Positions 7,986 to 16,278 of a stretch of DNA of 24,439 nt are shown piece by piece; the stretch's first letter is position 1; each line of letters opens with the position of its first letter. Where the stretch lies: positions 1 to 24,439 of the forward strand of contig JAILZY010000054.1 in NCBI GenBank assembly GCA_023512255.1, written 5' to 3'. The stretch is from a bacterium. GTDB lineage: Bacteria > SZUA-182 > DTGQ01. A program made the position numbers and the translations under genes. A model generated the notes under the pieces. The model had not been told where the DNA came from, did not search any database, and saw nothing but the letters and a program-made list of their open reading frames with translations.

Positions 7986-9539
7986 TCACTCCCACTCGAT
8001 AGTGCTTGGGGGCTTGGAGCTGATATCATAAACGACGCGGTTTACTCCGCTTACCTCATTGATGATTCGGTTGGAGATCCGCTCTAGCACCTCATAGGGT
8101 AGCCTTACCCAATCAGCAGTCATGCCATCGAGGCTATTGACTGCCCGAAGGGCAATGACGTTCTCATACGTTCTGCCATCTCCCATGACCCCAACCGTTT
8201 TCAGAGGAAGCAGGATGGCAAAGGATTGCCAGATATGACGGTATAAACCAGCGGCCCGAATCTCCTCCAGGACAATTACATCCGATTCCCGCAGGATGTT
8301 AAGCCGCTCTTCCGTAACCTCGCCGATTATCCTAATGGCTAGGCCTGGCCCTGGGAAGGGCTGCCGCCAGATAATCTCTTCCGGTATTCCAAGCTCCTTT
8401 CCTACCAGACGTACCTCATCCTTGAATAGCTCTCGAAGCGGCTCGATAATTTCCAAGTTTATTCTCTCCGGCAACCCCCCGACATTGTGATGGCTCTTGA
8501 TGGTAGCCGAAGGTCCTTTGACCGAAACACTCTCGATCACATCGGGATAGAGCGTTCCTTGGACCAGAAATTGCGCATCCCGAATCTTTTTGGCTTCCTC
8601 CTCGAATAGGTAAATGAACTCATTGCCGATAATCTTTCTTTTCCTCTCAGGATCGGTAACCCCGGCCAGCTTGTCCAAAAAGCGCTTGGCCGCCTGACAG
8701 CAGACCAGTTTAATATGGAAAAATTTCCCAAATACCTCCTGTACCTTTTCCGCCTCGCCCTTGCGCAAGAGCCCATTGTCTACAAAAATACAGGTCAGTT
8801 GATCCCCGATGGCTTCATGGGTCAGGACCGCGGCTACCGAGGAATCCACCCCGCCGCTCAGGGCGCAAATTGCCCGCTTGTCTCCCACTCTTCGCCTGAT
8901 GTTGTGAATGGCATGGCTGATAAATGAAGACATGGTCCAGTCCGGCGTACAACCACAGATTCTGTGCACGAAATTTTGCAGAATTTTTCTCCCCTGATGC
9001 GTATGGACCACTTCAGGATGGAACTGCACCCCGTAGATAGGCTTATCCCGGTGTTTGATAGCTGCATAAGGAGCATTAGCCGTATGGGCTAGGGTAATAA
9101 AGCAAGATGGCAGATGAATAATCTGATCTCCATGACTCATCCAGACTACATTGTTTTCGGCCGCAAAACCATAGAACAGCTCATCATCAGGCCGATCCAG
9201 CTGAAGCTCCGCTTTCCCGTATTCCCGTTTTGGTGTCCTGACCACCTCTCCCCCAGCCAGGTGGGCGATCAACTGCATGCCATAGCAGATGCCCAGGATA
9301 GGAAGGCCAAGGGTCATGATTTCATGAGCTACTCGCGGGGCATCAGGATCGAAGATACTAAATGGTCCTCCCGAAAAAATAAGACCGCTCGGCTTGACCT
9401 GAGCCAGGGCATCTAGGCCAAAGGTATAAGGGACAATTTCACAGTAAACCTTACTCTCTCTGATGCAGCGGGCAATTAGCTGAGTATATTGAGAGCCAAA
9501 ATCGTAAATTAAAATTTTTTGGTCAGAGCCGGCCATCAT
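7986..9539 (-). CDS. guaA: GMP synthase (glutamine-hydrolysing)
   Basis: It converts XMP to GMP using glutamine and ATP, the last step of guanine nucleotide synthesis. At 517 aa it is full length. The N-terminal class I amidotransferase has [13 protein letters not shown] (56-68), nucleophile Cys85 in GICYGMQL and His174/Glu176 in VQFHPEVV. The ATP-pyrophosphatase domain carries the SGGVDS P-loop (228-233). The C-terminal dimerisation domain ends with the typical [11 protein letters not shown]. The start ATG (9537-9539) overlaps the guaB3 stop as ATGA. A second ATG follows immediately, so the exact start is uncertain by one codon. The overlap implies translational coupling with the preceding IMP dehydrogenase-like gene. 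Confidence 0.98.
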   Translation of the reverse strand: MMAGSDQKILIYDFGSQYTQLIARCIRESKVYCEIVPYTFGLDALAQVKPSGLIFSGGPFSIFDPDAPRVAHEIMTLGLPILGICYGMQLIAHLAGGEVVRTPKREYGKAELQLDRPDDELFYGFAAENNVVWMSHGDQIIHLPSCFITLAHTANAPYAAIKHRDKPIYGVQFHPEVVHTHQGRKILQNFVHRICGCTPDWTMSSFISHAIHNIRRRVGDKRAICALSGGVDSSVAAVLTHEAIGDQLTCIFVDNGLLRKGEAEKVQEVFGKFFHIKLVCCQAAKRFLDKLAGVTDPERKRKIIGNEFIYLFEEEAKKIRDAQFLVQGTLYPDVIESVSVKGPSATIKSHHNVGGLPERINLEIIEPLRELFKDEVRLVGKELGIPEEIIWRQPFPGPGLAIRIIGEVTEERLNILRESDVIVLEEIRAAGLYRHIWQSFAILLPLKTVGVMGDGRTYENVIALRAVNSLDGMTADWVRLPYEVLERISNRIINEVSGVNRVVYDISSKPPSTIEWE

Positions 9540-10696
9540 TTCCCCATACCAACCCGCTGAACTTGTTGAAAAATCTTACCCTCAGTCTTAATGGCCGGGG
9601 CAATGATCAACTCGGTCATCTGCATTTCTCGGATATTTCTGGCTCCGCAGTTTCCCATCGAGGTTTTAAGCGCACCGATCAGATTCTGAGAGCCATCATC
9701 AAGCTCAGCCGGGCCAAAGAGAATCTGCTTCAGGGTCCCTGAGACCTTGGTCTGAATTTTGGTGCCCCGCGGCAGGGCTGCATGTGGCATAGCCATTCCC
9801 CAGTGATATCCCCTGCCTGGTGCCTCCTTGGCTCGGGTAAAAGCAGAGCCCACCATGACCGCATCTGCTCCGCTGGCAAAAGCCTTGCAAATATCCCCTC
9901 CCACTGACATGCCGCCGTCGGTAATGACCGGAACATATCTTCCTGTCTGCTTATAATAAAAATCACGAGCTGCGGCAGCATCCGCGGTGGCGGTTACCTG
10001 CGGCACCCCAATGCCCAAAACCCCCCGAGTGGTGCAGGCCGCACCTGGCCCAACCCCGATCAGTAGGGCATCGGCTCCAGTCTCCATCAACTCCACTGTG
10101 GCATCGAAGGTAACGCAGTTTCCAATAATCAGCGGAATGGTAATCTGTTTGCGAAGCTTGTAGAAGTCCACAGTTTCATATTCTGTAGAATAGTGCCTGA
10201 CCGTAGTTACTGTAGACTGAACTACAAATACATCCGCTCCCGCTTCCTGGGCGATTTGGCCAAAGCGCTCAGCCCGCATCGGAATGCTAGACACAGCTAC
10301 CTTTACACCGCCAGCTTTTATTTCCTCAATCCTTTTGGCAATCAAATCCTCTCGTATTGGCTTGCTATAAACTTCTTGGATTACTCGCGTTGACTCCTGC
10401 ATCTCGGCATTGATAATCATGTCAATGGCTTCTTGCGGATTCTCGTACCGAGTCTGCACTCCTTCAAGGTTTAGGACAGCCAGTCCGCCGAGTTTTCCCA
10501 TCTCAATGGCAAACTTGCAATCCACCACTCCATCCATGGCCGCAGCCAGAATAGGAATCTCAAACTCAAGCTCCCGCAATTTCCACTTCACATCGACATC
10601 ATTTGGATTGATGGTAATTTTCCCAGGCACTAAGGCTATTTCGTCAAAGCCATAGCATCGTCTGGCTTTTCTTCCTCTGCCAACCCACATTCCCAT
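9536..10696 (-). CDS. guaB3: GuaB3-family IMP dehydrogenase
   Basis: Family members oxidise IMP to XMP with NAD+. The 386-aa protein is a single TIM barrel. It lacks the paired CBS domains that canonical GuaB (about 480-490 aa) carries between barrel strands. The catalytic loop [20 protein letters not shown] places the nucleophile at Cys221. [15 protein letters not shown] is the phosphate-binding region. The C-terminal stretch [12 protein letters not shown]...[23 protein letters not shown] is typical of the GuaB3 subfamily (IMP_DH_rel_2) rather than of GuaB. The start ATG (10694-10696) has AGGAG 9 nt upstream. It overlaps guaA by 4 bp, which supports a real role in GMP synthesis. GuaB3 was long annotated only as IMPDH-related, so activity here is inference from family and operon. 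Confidence 0.92.
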   Translation of the reverse strand: MGMWVGRGRKARRCYGFDEIALVPGKITINPNDVDVKWKLRELEFEIPILAAAMDGVVDCKFAIEMGKLGGLAVLNLEGVQTRYENPQEAIDMIINAEMQESTRVIQEVYSKPIREDLIAKRIEEIKAGGVKVAVSSIPMRAERFGQIAQEAGADVFVVQSTVTTVRHYSTEYETVDFYKLRKQITIPLIIGNCVTFDATVELMETGADALLIGVGPGAACTTRGVLGIGVPQVTATADAAAARDFYYKQTGRYVPVITDGGMSVGGDICKAFASGADAVMVGSAFTRAKEAPGRGYHWGMAMPHAALPRGTKIQTKVSGTLKQILFGPAELDDGSQNLIGALKTSMGNCGARNIREMQMTELIIAPAIKTEGKIFQQVQRVGMGK

Positions 10697-10713
10697 GATA
10701 TTTATCTCCTACC

Positions 10714-10817
10714 TTGATAATAATTGATAATAATATTTAGCTAATAATTATATTAAATTAAAAAATGGATAGTTAATATATGGTTAATGGTTAATATATG
10801 GTCAGTTAATATATGGT
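10714..10817. repeat. AT-rich repeats before guaB3
   Basis: The gap between the helicase loader stop and guaB3 contains three exact copies of the 13-mer GTTAATATATGGT at 10772-10784, 10790-10802 and 10805-10817 (spacing 18 and 15 bp). Closer to the gene are two tandem copies of TTGATAATAA (10714-10733). On the minus strand the 13-mer reads ACCATATATTAAC. The position immediately upstream of the guaB3-guaA-dnaE run suits an operator or promoter region. The repeats also resemble iterons, but no DnaA box is evident. Confidence 0.6.
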
Positions 10818-10867
10818 CAATAGTATGGTTAATCTTCTCGCTGCTGTCAAGAACAACTTCTCTTGAT

Positions 10868-11680
10868 TCAGGAGAAAATGCGCCCTCCCTTCCTACGGAA
10901 ATCAGGCCCAATGATTTCATACACCTTGCACATCTCGGAGAGCCGAGAGCGCAGCCGCTTCCCGATTCTATCCTCCAGGGTCTGCTCATTATTGTCTTTC
11001 TTCTCATCCAGCCAGTTTGAGGTGATAATGGTGGTTAGGTTTTCATTGTAGCGGGTATTGAGGATATAGGTCAGGGTATCCAGCATCCAGTCAGTTACCC
11101 GGGCTGCTCCTAGCTCATCCAAAAGCAGCACATCAATAGTCAGCACTGGATCTAGAACAAAAAACTCCGAGGTTTGAGATTGCGGATCATACGAGGCCTG
11201 AATTTCCTTGAGCAGATCACGAAAATCATAGAACATGCAGGGAACTCCCTTTTTTTCGATCAGCTCCCGGATAATGGCTACCGAAAGGTGTGTTTTGCCT
11301 ACGCCGCAGTTGCCCATGAATAAAATGCCCTCTTTGCGGGTAGGGTATTGCCGGATAAAGTTTTCAGCCGCAAATTTGGCCACAGCTATATTAACCTGAT
11401 GCTTTGAAGGATCAAGCCCCTTGCCCTTTTTGGCAATCTCCTCATAATCGTGCTCGCTGACCTTAAATTGCTCCAGCGTGCAGTGAGAATACCTGCGAGG
11501 TATGCGGGCGGCCAGCAAGAGCCGCTTTCGCCGTACCTGATAGTAGCACTGACACCTCTTGACCTTCTCAAAACCATCCTCGACAATCCGCTCCCAGCCG
11601 GTCCCCTCACAGATGGGACAATTTTCATCAAACATGGGCTGCTGTTGCTGCTCACCCCGTGCTTGTTCAGATTCTCTCAT
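10868..11680 (-). CDS. DnaC-like AAA+ helicase loader with N-terminal zinc motif
   Basis: The family is COG1484 (DnaC/DnaI/IstB-like ATPases), which load the replicative helicase or serve transposases. The 270-aa protein has an N-terminal CPICEGTGW...CQC motif (Cys21, 24, 43, 45), a likely zinc site as in chromosomal loaders. The AAA+ core follows: Walker A GNCGVGKT (123-130), Walker B VLLLDELG with Asp188/Glu189, sensor I TTIITSNW (216-223) and an arginine-rich LRSRLSEM (243-250) in the place of the Arg finger. The start ATG (11678-11680) has AAAGGA about 10 nt upstream. The neighbours are guaB3-guaA-dnaE downstream and a conserved partner gene upstream, with no transposase. A replication role is therefore more likely than IstB. 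Call dnaC-like; the symbol is not certain. Confidence 0.85.
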   Translation of the reverse strand: MRESEQARGEQQQQPMFDENCPICEGTGWERIVEDGFEKVKRCQCYYQVRRKRLLLAARIPRRYSHCTLEQFKVSEHDYEEIAKKGKGLDPSKHQVNIAVAKFAAENFIRQYPTRKEGILFMGNCGVGKTHLSVAIIRELIEKKGVPCMFYDFRDLLKEIQASYDPQSQTSEFFVLDPVLTIDVLLLDELGAARVTDWMLDTLTYILNTRYNENLTTIITSNWLDEKKDNNEQTLEDRIGKRLRSRLSEMCKVYEIIGPDFRRKGGRIFS

Positions 11681-11759
11681 GGCTGATCAATCCTTTAATA
11701 AAGAGGGCCTCGTTACAGGTTATAACTCGTTTCATTATCTGATTATAACATAAGCTCAA

Positions 11760-11799
11760 TTGATAAAACCTATTGATTCAGTTGATAAAGCCTATTGAT
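11760..11799. repeat. Two 18-bp direct repeats, one overlapping a stop codon
   Basis: TTGATAAAACCTATTGAT (11760-11777) and TTGATAAAGCCTATTGAT (11782-11799) differ by one base and are 22 bp apart. The second copy contains the TAG stop (11792-11794) of the upstream minus-strand gene. They occupy the start of the 111-bp gap before the helicase loader. Confidence 0.65.
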
Positions 11800-12625
11800 A
11801 AAGACTCAGCTGATGAATGCCGAGCTTTGACCTCAAAAGCTCTATAGAACAGGCTCGAACTGTTTCCTGATAGGCGCTAGGCTCCATCTGATTTTTATAC
11901 CTTTGGGTTTGCTGCCGAGCAGCCGAGAAAATAGACTCTCTGGCCTCAGCCGAAAGAGTATCCAGCAGAGTTTGCATAAGCTGCTCATCCAGCCTCTGCA
12001 ATCGCTTCTCGATGACCTCAACATCAATTCGGGCAGCAGCGGTGCGAATCTCGGATCGTAGTTTGGCTAGCTCCTCTTCGAGATGAACCGCCCGGACAGC
12101 GCGGCCAAAGAGAGTGGAGAGGGAAGTGGTGAATTCGGGCGATTGATTTTCACTCCCCTGCCCTTGGTGGCTGCTTTCTCCTTGGCCTTGGTTTGATTTT
12201 TTCCCAGCCGCCAGGGTTATTTCGGCAATCAGGAGGGAAATTCTGCGGTCAAGATACTCCCTAAGCTTTGCCTGCTCTTTGGCAAAGTCAAACGATGGCT
12301 GCACCTTGCGGCTCTCTGTCCATCCTCCCTCGTACTGAGGGCCGGATCCATCATGGCATGATCCCTCATAGTCCTTCTTTTGACGCGACCTCCATATGTT
12401 CATGATTTCCGGCTCGCAATAGGAAAGAAGATGAATCTTCTTTTGCGAAAGACCGCGAGAGCGAAGGTTTTCAAAGGTCTTATCTATCCCCTGGATGACA
12501 ACATGTAGGGGAATACCCATCTTCTCCCATTTGTCAATCACCAGCCAGTTAGCAGGAGAAAGAATCAACCCCTCGCCCTTCTTATGCGAAAAATACTCCC
12601 TAACCCTCTCTTTATACTCCCACAT
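11792..12625 (-). CDS. Conserved hypothetical partner of the DnaC-like loader
   Basis: I do not recognise a named family. The 277-aa product has a compact N-terminal region (1-80) with the pattern EGLILSPANWLVIDKWEKMGI, then PLHVVIQGIDKTFENL, then KKIHLLSYCEPEIMNIW. In my recollection similar proteins are encoded next to COG1484 loaders in several Gram-negative phyla. A hydrophilic Ser/Gln/Gly-rich linker (about 85-155) is followed by a charged, helix-prone segment (about 175-250) with coiled-coil-like Leu and Glu/Arg spacing. This build, an N-terminal helical domain plus linker, is reminiscent of DnaD/DnaB-type primosome proteins, but that is only an analogy. The start ATG is 12623-12625, with GGGGAG about 10 nt upstream. 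The gene lies 111 bp before the loader gene and is probably co-transcribed. Confidence 0.7.
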   Translation of the reverse strand: MWEYKERVREYFSHKKGEGLILSPANWLVIDKWEKMGIPLHVVIQGIDKTFENLRSRGLSQKKIHLLSYCEPEIMNIWRSRQKKDYEGSCHDGSGPQYEGGWTESRKVQPSFDFAKEQAKLREYLDRRISLLIAEITLAAGKKSNQGQGESSHQGQGSENQSPEFTTSLSTLFGRAVRAVHLEEELAKLRSEIRTAAARIDVEVIEKRLQRLDEQLMQTLLDTLSAEARESIFSAARQQTQRYKNQMEPSAYQETVRACSIELLRSKLGIHQLSLYQ

Positions 12626-12671
12626 TCCTCGAAAACTCCCCGCACATACTGAAAAACACGCTCAAATGCCT

Positions 12672-12834
12672 ATTCACTATCGGGCACTTTTATCATCACT
12701 CCTGCGAAAGTGGCAATCCATGGTATGGGGGCAGCAACCCTCTGGATTTCCGCCTACGCTGGAATGATATAAAATGCCTGCACTTAGAAGGCACATACAA
12801 AACCGGAAGATAAAATGTGTCCGGTAGTAAGAAT
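12672..12834. repeat. MITE-like element with two nested inverted repeats
   Basis: The ends 12672-12693 and 12810-12834 are inverted relatives. Their cores are ACTATCGGGCAC and ACTACCGGACAC (10 of 12 match), each followed inward by TTTTAT. Nested within, 12695-12720 and 12743-12768 form a second imperfect palindrome (20 of 26), of the widespread type CTGGATTCCCGC...GGAATGA. There is no ORF. It fills the gap between the methyltransferase and the loader-partner gene. A single copy of the end motif recurs at 22627-22645. It is best described as a non-autonomous or REP-like repeat. Confidence 0.55.
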
Positions 12835-12847
12835 GCCTATTGCTTGC

Positions 12848-14485
12848 TTATATATTCTTTCTATTATATGCATATTGATTCTTTTTGCCTAGATAAAATT
12901 TAATCTCTTCCCTCTTGCCCATGAGATCGGCCACTTTGATAAGGTCAAGCTGTTTTAGAATTTCAATTGTAATCGGTCTTTTTGCATCCCAGAAGATAAT
13001 CGATGAAAAAAATTCCTGTGCCGGGGGTGAGTTCAAGAGGCTGACAATCAGCTTGGCCTCACCTTCACTCTGGCAGGCGATAAAATAGCAGGTATCATCC
13101 AGCATCACCGGCTTGCCTGCATATGGTCCTACAACCACAAAGTGAAGCTTTTTATACAGGCCGGATATGGCTACTTTCCAAGGTGAAAATGCATAATCTC
13201 CGACGGCAAAAATGGCAAAGGGAGGACGGTTTTTATAGATCGAGCTTTTTCGTCGGGCAAAAAAGCCTAGATGCTCTTGTAAATAGCGCCATGTTTTCGG
13301 TGCCTTGTGGCGGATGATGGAAGTATCCTGGCCGATAAATTCCTGAGTGACGATAACCCAGCGGTGAGGGATAAGAAAAGAGTCGCCCTTTGAATTCGGC
13401 TCTCCCTCTTTCAATCTGCCAAGGTCAGAGCTTTTGAGCAGCGGGTATAGGCACTCATCCTCAAGGTCGCAGCGCTCACCCAAGCCGTTTTGATAAAAAT
13501 TCTCTACCCTGTGAAGCTCCATGATTTTCTGGCAATCGTGCTTAATTCCAGACCGCCACTGATAATGCCTCTCTCCCTTAACAAGCTCAAGCTGCCCCCA
13601 GGTGCGGTATTTTTCTATGTCAGCAACGAGCTGGCCGCGACCTAGATTACAAGTACGAGCTAGACTAATGGCCGATATAGGTGCCCCTTGGCTAAGGTCA
13701 GGGTAGACATAGATATAAGCCTGGTCAGCTTCCTGCCTTTGGCTCCCCCTAATCGAACATACCAGTAAACATGCCTTAGCGGAAATATTAAAGTACCTCC
13801 TGGCATCAATAAAATAGATTGCCGCCTCGATTGACTGATGGAGACTCATCTGCCACGTACTTTTTATAACCTTTCGGGCGACAGTGAATTTGCACAACAT
13901 GGCCACGGTTGCCCGCTTGCGCTCAAGGCATCTTATCAGGTGAATCAGCATCCACTCTGAAATGTCGAAATTGCTTTTTCCACTGATGGCCTCAAATCCT
14001 CCGTAATTTTGAAAGTTAGATTTTTGGGGAAGATTTTGGCCACCAATGCTTCCTAATTCTGAATTGGTTACCCAGGGCGGATTCCCTATAATCAGCAATG
14101 GTTCAGGCAGGGGATCGATCAGGTTTTCCCAGTTCATGGTAAAGAAATTCCCCTGCTTGAGCTCGACTTTGTTCAATTTGTCTGAAAGGTGTTTGTCTGA
14201 AAGGTGATTGTGAGAGAGTTTATAAGCCGCCTCATCAAGATAGGAGCTATTGATATCAATCCCAAGCAGTCGGTTAGCTGAGGGAAAGGTTTCCAGGGCA
14301 GCCAGGAGAAAACTTCCCTGCCCGCAGGTAGGCTCAACTATTGACGAGGGGGCGACTCCCACACTCTTCAAAAATCTGCAAATAAGAAAAGCCAGCTCCT
14401 GGGGAGTTTGAAAATCCCCGAATTCTATTTTGTCTCTTTCATCAGCAGGCATTGAATCTTGGACCATGGGGAGATTCTTGCTCAT
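12848..14485 (-). CDS. N6-adenine DNA methyltransferase, apparently orphan
   Basis: This is a class I S-adenosylmethionine-dependent methyltransferase of 545 aa. Motif order supports a gamma-type adenine MTase (TaqI/Eco57I-like): FGDFQTP (22-28, motif X region), EPTCGQGSFL (51-60, SAM-binding motif I), LGIDIN (74-79, acidic motif II) and NPPW (135-138, catalytic motif IV). The C-terminal half (about 300-530) with WRSGIKHDC, NRPPFAIFAVGDYAFSPWKVA and LNSPPAQEF resembles a target-recognition domain. No nuclease motif or adjacent restriction gene is visible. It sits between coaX and replication genes, so it may be an orphan or a remnant of a restriction system. The start at ATG 14483-14485 is weakly supported. 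Later ATGs at codons 7 and 12 are possible. A 15-bp tandem duplication occurs at 14177-14206. Confidence 0.85.
   Translation of the reverse strand: MSKNLPMVQDSMPADERDKIEFGDFQTPQELAFLICRFLKSVGVAPSSIVEPTCGQGSFLLAALETFPSANRLLGIDINSSYLDEAAYKLSHNHLSDKHLSDKLNKVELKQGNFFTMNWENLIDPLPEPLLIIGNPPWVTNSELGSIGGQNLPQKSNFQNYGGFEAISGKSNFDISEWMLIHLIRCLERKRATVAMLCKFTVARKVIKSTWQMSLHQSIEAAIYFIDARRYFNISAKACLLVCSIRGSQRQEADQAYIYVYPDLSQGAPISAISLARTCNLGRGQLVADIEKYRTWGQLELVKGERHYQWRSGIKHDCQKIMELHRVENFYQNGLGERCDLEDECLYPLLKSSDLGRLKEGEPNSKGDSFLIPHRWVIVTQEFIGQDTSIIRHKAPKTWRYLQEHLGFFARRKSSIYKNRPPFAIFAVGDYAFSPWKVAISGLYKKLHFVVVGPYAGKPVMLDDTCYFIACQSEGEAKLIVSLLNSPPAQEFFSSIIFWDAKRPITIEILKQLDLIKVADLMGKREEIKFYLGKKNQYAYNRKNI
14177..14206 (-). 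repeat. In-frame 15-bp tandem duplication in the methyltransferase gene
   Basis: TTTGTCTGAAAGGTG occurs twice back to back (14177-14191 and 14192-14206). It encodes a repeated His-Leu-Ser-Asp-Lys in the loop between motifs II and IV. The frame is kept. Confidence 0.85.
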
Positions 14486-14546
14486 CTTTAAGGAAGTTAT
14501 AGCACCGTCAATCTGGCCAGCTAATAATAGTGATACTATACTAACT

Positions 14547-15350
14547 TCAGGTAGGTGGCCCTTCTTCCGGCCCCTGTCGTTTAACCCGTTGTCGAATTTG
14601 ATAAATAATCCGTAATCCTTTTAAGGTGAGCTGGTCATCGAATACCTCAATAGCTGGGCACCCTTGCTGAAAGAGGCGGGCATTGCCTCCGGTGGCAATA
14701 ATTCTGGGCCTATCCTGTAACTCCTCGGTAATTTTGGCTATCAGCCCTTCTACCATGGCTGAAAATCCCCAAAAAAACCCAGACTGAATAGCCCTGCTGG
14801 TCGTCTGACCAATTACCTTGGCTGGTTTTTCGATTTTTACCGGAACCAGCTTTTCAGCGGCTTGAAATAAGGCCCGAGACGAGATCTGCACTCCTGGGAA
14901 AATACAGCCACCAAGATACTTCCCCTCCCTTGAGAGCACACAGAAGGTTATAGCCGTGCCAAAGTCGATGATAATGGCCGGAGCACCGTACAGATGGAGA
15001 GCAGCTACGGCATTCACTATCCGGTCTGCCCCCAATTCGGCAGGTTTTTCATAAGCGACGGGCAGATATTCTTCTTCTCCTGGCCGCACAAAATAGGGTT
15101 CAAGGGCAAAATAATCCCGACATGATCTCACCACAGACTCATCCATAGAAGGGACAACCGAAGAGATAACAATAGCGGAGATTCCCTCCGGTCGAATCCC
15201 TCTGCTCACCAGCAGTTGAGTCATCAGGAGTCCAATCTCATCCGAGGTCGCGCTTTTGTTAGTAAAGATGCGCCACTGCCCTTCTAGGGTATCCCCCCGA
15301 AACACTCCTAAAACAATGTTGGTATTTCCGATATCAATAACTAAAAGCAC
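14547..15350 (-). CDS. coaX: Type III pantothenate kinase
   Basis: CoaX phosphorylates pantothenate, the first step of coenzyme A synthesis. At 267 aa it has the usual length. It belongs to the ASKHA fold: DIGNTN (6-11) for phosphate binding, AELGADRIVNAVAA (104-117) with the predicted catalytic Asp109, IIDFGTAITF (127-136) and GGCIFPG. The start is GTG (15348-15350), 2 nt after the nadC stop, so translation is probably coupled. In many bacteria birA lies between or beside these two genes; it is absent here. A Gln/Arg/Pro-rich tail (about 250-267) is poorly conserved in type. Confidence 0.95.
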   Translation of the reverse strand: MLLVIDIGNTNIVLGVFRGDTLEGQWRIFTNKSATSDEIGLLMTQLLVSRGIRPEGISAIVISSVVPSMDESVVRSCRDYFALEPYFVRPGEEEYLPVAYEKPAELGADRIVNAVAALHLYGAPAIIIDFGTAITFCVLSREGKYLGGCIFPGVQISSRALFQAAEKLVPVKIEKPAKVIGQTTSRAIQSGFFWGFSAMVEGLIAKITEELQDRPRIIATGGNARLFQQGCPAIEVFDDQLTLKGLRIIYQIRQRVKRQGPEEGPPT

Positions 15351-15352
15351 TG

Positions 15353-16183
15353 CTAGGCGATCTCCATATTGAGATCAACAGCCTGGATCGTATGAGTCAA
15401 GGCTCCGACGGAAATAAGATCAACACCTGCTTTGGCGATTTCCCGAATGTTTTCTTCACAAACTCCACCAGAAGCCTCAGTTAGACACTGATGATTGATT
15501 CTCTCTACTCCCTTTCGAAGCTCATCAGGGGTCATATTATCCAGCAGGATACAATCTACCCTGGCCGCAAGGCACTCATCAATCTGGTCCAGGGAGTCAA
15601 TCTCAACCTCGATTCTGGTCAGGTGAGGAGCAGCCGCTCTGGCCATCCGAACCGCCTGCTCGATCCCGCCAGCGATTTTCAGATGATTGTCTTTGATCAG
15701 AATGCCGTCGCTTAAGCCGAAGCGATGATTATACCCTCCGCCACAGCGGACCGCGTATTTTTCAAAATCACGGTGTCCGGGTGTAGTTTTCCTCGTGTCT
15801 ACGAGCCGAGCCGAGGTCCCTTGGAGAAGATTTACATAATGAGAGACCTTGGTGGCGATCCCAGAAAGGCGCTGGAGAAAATTGAGCGCTGTGCGCTCAG
15901 CAGTTAAAAGCGCCCTGGCGCTGCCGGAAATTTCAGCTACCACCGTGCCAGCCTCTACCCTTTGTCCATCGCAGACCCTGGCCAGAAACCGAAGCCCTGG
16001 GTCAAGCAGATAAAAGGCCCGGGCCGCAACCTCAAGGCCACACACTACCAGCTTCTCCTTAGCCTTAATTATGGCTGTAGCCTGCCGCTCTGCAGGAATC
16101 ACACTCTCTGTGGTCAGGTCCCCGTGGCCGATATCCTCCTGGAGAGCTAGAATAATGATCTGATCCTTCAGCAACATATTCAT
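15353..16183 (-). CDS. nadC: Nicotinate-nucleotide pyrophosphorylase (quinolinate phosphoribosyltransferase)
   Basis: NadC converts quinolinate and PRPP into nicotinate mononucleotide, CO2 and pyrophosphate in de novo NAD synthesis. I chose the ATG at 16181-16183 (276 aa, MNMLLKDQIIILALQEDIG) because it matches the usual distance to the LQEDIGHGDLT motif. The frame stays open to an ATG at 16210, but the extra residues look unlike the family, and neither start has a strong SD. Signatures: GHGDLTTESVIP (near residue 19), TAERTALNFLQRLSGIAT (94-111), DTRKTTPGHR (129-138), the VRCGGGYNHRFGLSDGILIKDNH stretch (145-167) and LLDNM. It runs into coaX with a 2-nt gap. nadA and nadB are not in the window. 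Confidence 0.95.
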   Translation of the reverse strand: MNMLLKDQIIILALQEDIGHGDLTTESVIPAERQATAIIKAKEKLVVCGLEVAARAFYLLDPGLRFLARVCDGQRVEAGTVVAEISGSARALLTAERTALNFLQRLSGIATKVSHYVNLLQGTSARLVDTRKTTPGHRDFEKYAVRCGGGYNHRFGLSDGILIKDNHLKIAGGIEQAVRMARAAAPHLTRIEVEIDSLDQIDECLAARVDCILLDNMTPDELRKGVERINHQCLTEASGGVCEENIREIAKAGVDLISVGALTHTIQAVDLNMEIA

Positions 16184-16225
16184 AAACGCAATATCCACTA
16201 AGATACACACATATACATCAAGTGG

Positions 16226-16255
16226 GTAAGATAAGCCCCTTTGTAAGATAAGCCC
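16226..16255. repeat. Short direct repeat between valS and nadC
   Basis: GTAAGATAAGCCC occurs at 16226-16238 and 16243-16255 (17-bp period). It is in the 95-bp gap after the valS stop. No function can be inferred. Confidence 0.5.
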
Positions 16256-16278
16256 ATTCCATCAAGGGCTGATCTTCC

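Noticed and set aside
7970-8029. Longer N-terminus for DnaE
   Set aside because: It would overlap guaA by 44 bp and adds residues unlike the PHP domain start; the ATG at 7969 has an SD.
10697-10867. Chromosomal origin or purine riboswitch before guaB3
   Set aside because: No TTATNCACA DnaA boxes and no purine aptamer core could be read; only AT-rich repeats are seen.
10868-11680. IstB transposition helper protein
   Set aside because: No IstA transposase or terminal repeats flank it, and the zinc motif and neighbours suit a chromosomal helicase loader.
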